Origin: Oscillospiraceae bacterium
GTDB taxonomy: Bacteria > Bacillota > Clostridia > Oscillospirales > Oscillospiraceae
NCBI GenBank assembly: GCA_015068235.1
Contig: SVKY01000001.1
Span: 69,660 to 133,659, forward strand
DNA length: 64,000 nt
Direction: 5' to 3'
Position numbers and translations under genes: made by a program. Shown one piece after another: positions 58,033-64,000 of the stretch. Under the pieces are notes generated by a model. That model saw only the letters and a list, made by a program, of their open reading frames with translations, did no database searches and was not told the origin of the DNA. The stretch's first letter is position 1. Each line of letters begins with the position of its first letter.

Positions 58033-61000
58033 TATTGCTTCAAGCTTAACATATAGGCTGCAACAGCATCGCCATAAGTCAGCATTGCATTGACCATAGC
58101 AATTTCGTCTTCTGTTGCATTAGTCTTTGCACGAGCTTGAGCGACGTAGCTTTCTACACTCCAAGAAACCGTTTTAGAAATTACCTTCTCGCCTTCATAG
58201 AACGTTGCATTGATAACCTCTCGCATTTCCTTCGCACCGACATCCTCATAGACTGCCGAGAACATGATGTTGCCCTTGTTAGTGGTTGGAATTTCAGCAA
58301 GGACTTTACCTTCAGAATCTGTGATGACACACTTAATTGCATCGGGAGCAGTCGCCGTGGTATAAACGCAAGACAGGTTCAACTGAACTCTCGAAGTAAC
58401 GGTAATGCTGGTATTCACGCTCACGCCCTCACCTGTTGCCGAAGAATGGTCAACTGCTTCAGGAATTTCTTGCGTTGCGTATGCAAGCTGTTCTTCTGAT
58501 AGATCAGCGGTCACTAAATTCTCCGTGTTATAACCCAAGCGAGCCTGTGCAGCTGCACCGTATTTCAGCATATCCACTGCCATGGTTTTCAGCTCAGGAA
58601 TGGAAGTTTCTGCGTCGATCTTGCTGACCAAGAAGCTCTTGATGGAATCAACGACGGTATTGCCGTAATAGATCGTGCCATCTTCACCAACGGCATAAAG
58701 CGTGGTGGAGAAGTTATCGCCCATTTCCTTAGCATTGATGCCCTTATAAGTCACCTGATACATGAGTGCTTCGCCTGTTGCAGGATTGACCTTGGCAGTC
58801 ATCTGTTCACGGTCTGCGGTGATACCGTAAATCGTGGTAACAGGCTCGCCGCCTGCAACATCCTTCTTGACCTCAAGATAGAAATCAGTGTAAGAGTTTA
58901 CATCTGCTCCCATGATATTATAGCTGACAGCCATCTCAGCACCTACGGAGATGGACATCGTGAACTTCAAGGTCTCTTTCGGCTCGTATTTCGGCGCAAC
59001 GATCTCGATCGCTCCGCATAGGCATACACCATCATAGTATATATGCTCTGTCGTCAGATCATAGTCATCACACACCCTGCAGGTGATCGTATGGTCTTCA
59101 CCATTGTTCGTAAATTGATAGCTGTGACCGAGTGCCGATGTAATATCGTCAGTATAGCTGTCACCACAAGCGCTACAAGCATAATTCGTATAACCATCCG
59201 AAGTGCAAGTAGGTGCAGTAACGATCGTCTCATAGCAATGTCCAAGGGCTGCAACCTCGCTCTGCGTAATGAGAACCTCATTACAGATTGAACAATGAGA
59301 TCCTTCCGTCAAACCGCTCTTGGTACAAGTCGGTGCAACCGCTGAATCCGTCACGATCGTATGATCCAGCATTGCGATTTCTTCTGTTTTTACCACAGAG
59401 CAATCTCCGCAGGTAAATTCCAGCACACCAGCTTGTGTGCAGTTCGCCTCTTTTGTCACAATTCCTTCGCTCCATTGATGCGTCTGCTCTGCCGAAAATC
59501 CGCAATCACAGGAAGCAATATGTTGACTTTCGGAAAGATTTTCATAACTCAGTACATGCCCCATTTCCAAGAATACAGGATAATATGTCATGTCGGAAGC
59601 GATATTTTCAAGTTCTGCTACGTTACCCTCGGCATCTTCCCAATGTGAGAAGGTATAATGGTACAACTCGCCATAGCTTCTCGTCGGAATCTGCTCCGAA
59701 TAGCTGATGGCTTCGCCGTAGGTCTGCACTGTTTGGAGAATTTCTGTGCCGCCAAAGTCCATAAATTTAACCGTGTACGGCTGAATGGGAGCATTTTCAA
59801 GGCTCCCTATGTAGAAATAGTCAATGCTCATTGACGAGTTAAGGAAACCTCTGACCGAAATGCGGAATCTTGTTAGATCATAGATCGACCAATTCGACGG
59901 GATCGGCCATGCCTGAACGACATATTCTCCGACTTTTTCCACATTGATCGGTGTCCAACTCGTCCCCTGATAGGTTTGGCTGAAATTATTCCAACCGTAA
60001 ACTGTCAACGTCGGCTCTGTTGATGCATTGATCTGCTCATCATATTCATTCACTCTATAGCGAATTTGAAGAACATCACCGGACTTCGGCGTAAAGTAGA
60101 GCGGATCAACTGTGCAATCGGGTGCAATTGATGTCTGAACAAATTGATTATGGTTTGTTAAGGCTGTTGTACCAACCGTAAAATTCAGCGCACCATTGGA
60201 AATATTCGCATCGGTCAGATCGGTAGACACATACCAATGCTGCATGGTGTCGTAATTATAGTCACGATAAGTGATATTGTCGTATCGCAGATCGGATGCT
60301 GCATCGTCTTCAAAATCGAACAGCAGCGTATCAGTCTGTGCAGGTCCAATATAGATGTAATCAAACGTCACCTTTCCGCTTCCCAAGCCGTAGAAATTGA
60401 ACATCATACCGTCAATGGCTTCATAGGTCGTAAATTTCTTACCTGTCAGCGGAATTTTTAATGTAAAGTATTCACCATCACCACTGCCGCCTGTGAGATA
60501 TTCTGAGTCGATCGCAGCAAGAATGCTTTCCTTCCACTCGTTCGGTTCGCCTGCACTCGACCATAGGTCAGCGCCGACAGGATGGTAGAAGAATCGCAAA
60601 TATTGACTTGTCACACTCTCGGAGTAATTGTCAGCTCCCTCAAGCTTCATACGAACCTGAAGCACCTCGGCATCAGACGGATCATAGTAGAAATTCTTCG
60701 TGATCTCAGATGACTCACTGCCCCATTTGAAGGTTTTGTTCTCACCGACAGGCTCCAAAACACTGACAGAGCTTTTTGAAGTAAAGTCCATTGTCATTGT
60801 GCCTGCCTGATGGTCGATTGACAATGGCATATCCAAATTGGTCGTCCAATTGGAAACAACATCATAGTTATAACCGTTATAGACCGAAGTAGCGTAACGT
60901 CTTGTTGCCTCGGCATCGTTCGTAAAATCGAAGAAAATATTTTGATTGCTTCTCGACGGTGCTGTTTCAGAAGGTCCAATATAGAGATAGTCTAAGCTAT

Positions 61001-63752
61001 AGCTTGCAGAAAGATTCGTTGATCCATGCTGGAAAATATCAAAGCGCACCTTTTGCAGTGTCTGCCCCACAAAAGCATCCAATGAGCCCAAATCAAAAAT
61101 CTGATATTCTCCTGTAAAGGCATCAGCGCTCGAAAGCTGATTTGCTTCAGCAAATTTCGGATTCTGATCGGTTGTAATATAAACCGCAGTTTTTTGGGTG
61201 CTTCCCGCAGTAATTTCACCCTTCAAGCGCAGCTCCATAATATCACCCGATTGGATTACATATTCCTGCTGCATTGCTTTGTTCATATAAACATAAGCAT
61301 CACGGTTTTCAACACTGCCACTCATCGTACCCAAACCCAAGGTATCGATATTCGCAGTGAGTACGCCTGTAGAGGTGTTCGTTGACACCCAATCCGATTC
61401 AGAAATTTTCTCGCTCGTCGGCAAGAAGTCTAACAGCACAAATTTATTCTCTCGCTGTCCACAGGCGCAAATGCCATCTTCATATGTATGCTTCACATAT
61501 AAAATATTGTCGCAACGATCGCACAAAACGGTATGTGTCCCATCGCCATAGTTAACACCCAAAGATAGATTGCCGCCACAGCAAGCACAAATATTCTCAG
61601 GCAAAGCCTCTGTCGCTGTTCCATCGATCAAAGCTTGTGCGCCGCTGGGCAGGATCTTGGTCACACTTTTTCCATCTGCATAGCTGACAGTGCCGTTTGA
61701 AACGCTCCAATCGGTAAGCTGCGGACAAAGGGCCGCTAAATTACTGCTCGTCAGATAGACATTCGAGCCATTGGCAAGATAACCAAACATTGCCTCAATG
61801 CTTGCCAGATTCGCAGCAACGGTATTCGTTGCATCGGTCGCCAACGTAAAGCTCTCACCGTTCGTATATCCAATCTCAAAATTGAAGCGGAACGAACGTG
61901 TGCTTTGCGCGCCTATCGCATCGGCAGTATCCACTGCGGCAAAGCAATCTGCAAGCTTCACATCCGAAACGACCGTAGTGCTTTGATTCTGATGATCTAA
62001 AAATACCAGCATGCCGGTTTCGGCATTTGCACTGCCCTTTCCAAGGCTGACGCAGCGAGTCATCTCCAAATTACCGACCGTCAAACCGACCAAACCGGCA
62101 GACCACTTCCCTGCGCCCGAAAGATCGCCGATAAATGCGCAATCGGTCAATTTTACAGCAGTGTTGATGTTGAGCTGGGCAAGGAAGCCGCCGGCGCGCA
62201 TACCCGCAAAGGTACATTCGCTGACACAACGGTTAAAATGCGTTGTGCCATTTTTGACATACGCTACAAATCCACCGGCACGATATTTCGTGCTGTCCAC
62301 GCTGACCTCCATGCGCACATAAACATTCTCAAACAAGCATTCTCCGCTTGTTACCACCGCAAACGTTGCCGCTGAGTTGGAGCCTGTCAGTCGAACAGAG
62401 CCATCACAGACTCTCAAATTGCAAATTGTTGCATCTGCAAGCTCCTCAAACAATGCGAGCGTACCACTATCGGCAAAGAGGGACAAATTCTTGATCTGAT
62501 GACCGCAGCCATCAAATGTTCCGCTGAATTTCGGAATCTTTGTCCATTGCACACCAACCATGTCAATGTCTCTGACAAGCTTCACGGTCTTTCCTGCAAA
62601 AGTGTCCGTTTGACATGCAAGACTAAACGCCAGCATATCCGCAGCGGTACCGATATAATAAATACCATCGTCGGCACAATCCCATTGCTCTGTGGCAGTG
62701 GTCTGCTGAACATCATAGGTTACGGAGTCCGTAATACGGCGTTCCAAATCGATCTTCACGCCGTAATAATAGGGCGCAGTGTTTCCCGTATCCACGCCGA
62801 TAAAATTGCTCGTTGCTCCCGATGGGGTGATCAAAAGCTCACGGAAGCCCCAAAACGCGTCGATATTAGCTTGCAGGCTTGCCTGCTGTGTTTCCGTAAG
62901 CTCCTTGCTCTCGTAGCCCCAGCGCGAAGGCTCGCCTTCAACATTCGAGGCGTTCATCGCGCCTGAACGAGCGAACGTGCCCGTCATTGCATAAGGCTTA
63001 TTGCCCCATTTGGAGCTGTAGGTGACATTATTCATATGGTTATGTCCGCCAAATAAGCCCTTAATGCGATCATTGTTCTTCACGAGCGAATTAAACGCAT
63101 CGCTTTCTTGACTGGCGCTGAAATAATGTGACACAAGCCACACATCGTCATCGGGATACGCCGCCATAGCCTCTTTGACAAACTCAACATCGGTTTGTGT
63201 GTAGGTCGAATTTTCAGTGGCATTGGGCTCCAAATAACTATTAAAATTATCGGTCATGATAAAAAGATTTCCCTCAATGCTGAATGCGCACTGACGATCA
63301 TTACCGACGTAGCCCTTCCACTGATCGTTATTATACTGTTCATGATTGCCTGCCAGTATAAAATACGGTACACCTTCAGGTAACTGCGAGACATACTCAT
63401 TCATAAATTTTTCGGTATAGCTGACCTTATTTGAGCCCATGTAGGTTCCTGCGATCGCACCGTTCGCATAATAATGATCAAGCGATACGTCACCATTGAT
63501 GATGATCAGGTCGATCGGATCTCTCTCGTGTTCGGCGTTGATCGAGTCTAACCAAAGCTGCAAACGGTCCTCGTTCTTAACGCCATAATATTTCGAAGAA
63601 CCTACATGATGCATATCCGAGGTAATGATCACACGCAGTTCGCCATCAAGGGATGTATCCTCCGTCAATGCAGCATTGCTGACAGGTAGCAGCGAAACAA
63701 TGAGCAAGCTCGCAAGCAAAAAGCTCATCATTCTTCTAAATAATCCTTTCAT
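58032..63752 (-). CDS. Giant secreted metallophosphoesterase with adhesin-like repeats
   Basis: 1906 residues from ATG 63752 (GGAGG 6 bases upstream). After a signal peptide (about 1-28) a calcineurin-like phosphoesterase domain spans about 40-340. Its metal ligands are visible in TSDMHH (D46, H48), NGDVSLD, AGNHEQ (N136, H137), SHYFS and GGHNHMN. A middle region resembles GLUG-type beta-helix repeats, followed by two or three related beta-sandwich units, each including YIGP. Next come four or five Cys-rich repeats (APTCTxxGxTxxxCxxCG pattern). A C-terminal domain of about 300 residues follows, without SLH or LPXTG. The enzyme may act on nucleotides or phospholipids outside the cell. Anchor and substrate are unknown. 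Confidence 0.85.
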   Translation of the reverse strand: MKGLFRRMMSFLLASLLIVSLLPVSNAALTEDTSLDGELRVIITSDMHHVGSSKYYGVKNEDRLQLWLDSINAEHERDPIDLIIINGDVSLDHYYANGAIAGTYMGSNKVSYTEKFMNEYVSQLPEGVPYFILAGNHEQYNNDQWKGYVGNDRQCAFSIEGNLFIMTDNFNSYLEPNATENSTYTQTDVEFVKEAMAAYPDDDVWLVSHYFSASQESDAFNSLVKNNDRIKGLFGGHNHMNNVTYSSKWGNKPYAMTGTFARSGAMNASNVEGEPSRWGYESKELTETQQASLQANIDAFWGFRELLITPSGATSNFIGVDTGNTAPYYYGVKIDLERRITDSVTYDVQQTTATEQWDCADDGIYYIGTAADMLAFSLACQTDTFAGKTVKLVRDIDMVGVQWTKIPKFSGTFDGCGHQIKNLSLFADSGTLALFEELADATICNLRVCDGSVRLTGSNSAATFAVVTSGECLFENVYVRMEVSVDSTKYRAGGFVAYVKNGTTHFNRCVSECTFAGMRAGGFLAQLNINTAVKLTDCAFIGDLSGAGKWSAGLVGLTVGNLEMTRCVSLGKGSANAETGMLVFLDHQNQSTTVVSDVKLADCFAAVDTADAIGAQSTRSFRFNFEIGYTNGESFTLATDATNTVAANLASIEAMFGYLANGSNVYLTSSNLAALCPQLTDWSVSNGTVSYADGKSVTKILPSGAQALIDGTATEALPENICACCGGNLSLGVNYGDGTHTVLCDRCDNILYVKHTYEDGICACGQRENKFVLLDFLPTSEKISESDWVSTNTSTGVLTANIDTLGLGTMSGSVENRDAYVYMNKAMQQEYVIQSGDIMELRLKGEITAGSTQKTAVYITTDQNPKFAEANQLSSADAFTGEYQIFDLGSLDAFVGQTLQKVRFDIFQHGSTNLSASYSLDYLYIGPSETAPSRSNQNIFFDFTNDAEATRRYATSVYNGYNYDVVSNWTTNLDMPLSIDHQAGTMTMDFTSKSSVSVLEPVGENKTFKWGSESSEITKNFYYDPSDAEVLQVRMKLEGADNYSESVTSQYLRFFYHPVGADLWSSAGEPNEWKESILAAIDSEYLTGGSGDGEYFTLKIPLTGKKFTTYEAIDGMMFNFYGLGSGKVTFDYIYIGPAQTDTLLFDFEDDAASDLRYDNITYRDYNYDTMQHWYVSTDLTDANISNGALNFTVGTTALTNHNQFVQTSIAPDCTVDPLYFTPKSGDVLQIRYRVNEYDEQINASTEPTLTVYGWNNFSQTYQGTSWTPINVEKVGEYVVQAWPIPSNWSIYDLTRFRISVRGFLNSSMSIDYFYIGSLENAPIQPYTVKFMDFGGTEILQTVQTYGEAISYSEQIPTRSYGELYHYTFSHWEDAEGNVAELENIASDMTYYPVFLEMGHVLSYENLSESQHIASCDCGFSAEQTHQWSEGIVTKEANCTQAGVLEFTCGDCSVVKTEEIAMLDHTIVTDSAVAPTCTKSGLTEGSHCSICNEVLITQSEVAALGHCYETIVTAPTCTSDGYTNYACSACGDSYTDDITSALGHSYQFTNNGEDHTITCRVCDDYDLTTEHIYYDGVCLCGAIEIVAPKYEPKETLKFTMSISVGAEMAVSYNIMGADVNSYTDFYLEVKKDVAGGEPVTTIYGITADREQMTAKVNPATGEALMYQVTYKGINAKEMGDNFSTTLYAVGEDGTIYYGNTVVDSIKSFLVSKIDAETSIPELKTMAVDMLKYGAAAQARLGYNTENLVTADLSEEQLAYATQEIPEAVDHSSATGEGVSVNTSITVTSRVQLNLSCVYTTATAPDAIKCVITDSEGKVLAEIPTTNKGNIMFSAVYEDVGAKEMREVINATFYEGEKVISKTVSWSVESYVAQARAKTNATEDEIAMVNAMLTYGDAVAAYMLSLKQ

Positions 63753-63790
63753 AAGCAACCTCCAAAACCTTCGTATATTTAAGTATAAAT

Positions 63791-63819
63791 ATTATACCCG
63801 ATATCATGATCACTTTCAA
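63791..63819 (-). promoter_or_regulatory. Promoter of the surface metallophosphoesterase gene
   Basis: TTGAAA and TATAAT on the minus strand with a 17-base spacer, 39 bases before the start codon. Confidence 0.72.
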
Positions 63820-63955
63820 GCATTTTCAAAGGAGAATCTTCATGTGTTTTATCGAAATCTTAAGATAGAATTTCAATTAAACCGCATCTTTTGTCGAATT
63901 TATATAAAAATTTTAGAAATTATTAAATTTATATATAAAGAATCTTAATTTTTCC

Positions 63956-63984
63956 TTGATTAAAAAAATATTATGTGTTATAAT
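63956..63984 (+). promoter_or_regulatory. Promoter pointing out of the window
   Basis: TTGATT and TATAAT with a 17-base spacer in AT-rich DNA (63820-64000). The gene it serves starts beyond the window. Confidence 0.55.
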
Positions 63985-64000
63985 AAATTAAACTACAGGA

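Overview
The window looks like a chromosomal segment of a spore-forming, fermentative, strictly anaerobic Clostridia, most plausibly from the Oscillospiraceae/Ruminococcaceae. The supporting signs are an alpha/beta small acid-soluble spore protein, a Firmicute-type L27 with a cleavable N-terminus next to its Prp protease, a bifurcating-type [FeFe] hydrogenase with Rex, a ferredoxin-dependent 2-oxoacid oxidoreductase, a sodium-pump decarboxylase subunit, and BspA/SLH surface proteins. No rRNA, tRNA, CRISPR array, transposase or phage gene was recognised. Taxonomy is inferred from gene content only.

Layout. 1-3.3 kb: 2-oxoacid:ferredoxin oxidoreductase, a nitrilase-family amidase and a branched-chain aminotransferase, probably one amino-acid catabolic operon. 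3.4-5.9 kb: spore protein, sodium-pump beta subunit with a 54-residue OadG-like partner and a PH-domain protein, and an XRE regulator. 5.9-10.1 kb: two paralogous secreted leucine-rich-repeat/SLH proteins, each behind a strong promoter that carries a palindrome. 10.1-12.9 kb: a P-type cation ATPase behind a yybP-ykoY (Mn2+) riboswitch. 13-15.1 kb: acetyltransferase, membrane protein and radical SAM protein. 15.1-24.5 kb: a four-gene operon with a giant secreted protein, a PrgI/VirB4-like protein that lacks the ATPase domain, a VirB6-like membrane protein and a small type-I membrane protein. 24.7-32.4 kb: lysS-greA, then a PucR/CdaR-type regulator leading ftsE-ftsX, an M23 hydrolase and an S41 protease. 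32.5-39.7 kb: pseudouridine synthase, DUF4830 protein, FMN riboswitch-ribU, obg, ribosomal proteins L27 and L21 with Prp, ApbE, a NusG domain II protein and a CBS protein. 39.7-51.8 kb: XRE/TPR regulator, nadE, pfkA, a MoxR-DUF58-transglutaminase operon, an ATP-grasp enzyme, radA, an amidase, and a Y-family polymerase with a small coupled protein. 51.9-58 kb: structured leader RNA, hydrogenase operon, rex, a TM1266-family regulator and a lipoprotein. 58-64 kb: a 1906-residue surface metallophosphoesterase.

Metabolic logic. Amino-acid-derived 2-oxoacids reduce ferredoxin through the Vor complex. The trimeric hydrogenase can re-oxidise ferredoxin together with NADH, with Rex as NADH sensor. The sodium-pump subunit and PfkA fit a mixed sugar/acid fermenter.

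The most unusual material is (i) the ATPase-less type IV secretion-like cassette, (ii) the stem-rich leader in front of the hydrogenase operon, (iii) a 181-bp non-coding repeat present as two inverted copies, each supplying the stop codon of a host gene, and (iv) an FtsX whose extracellular domain is duplicated. All calls come from reading the sequence. No database search or folding program was run.
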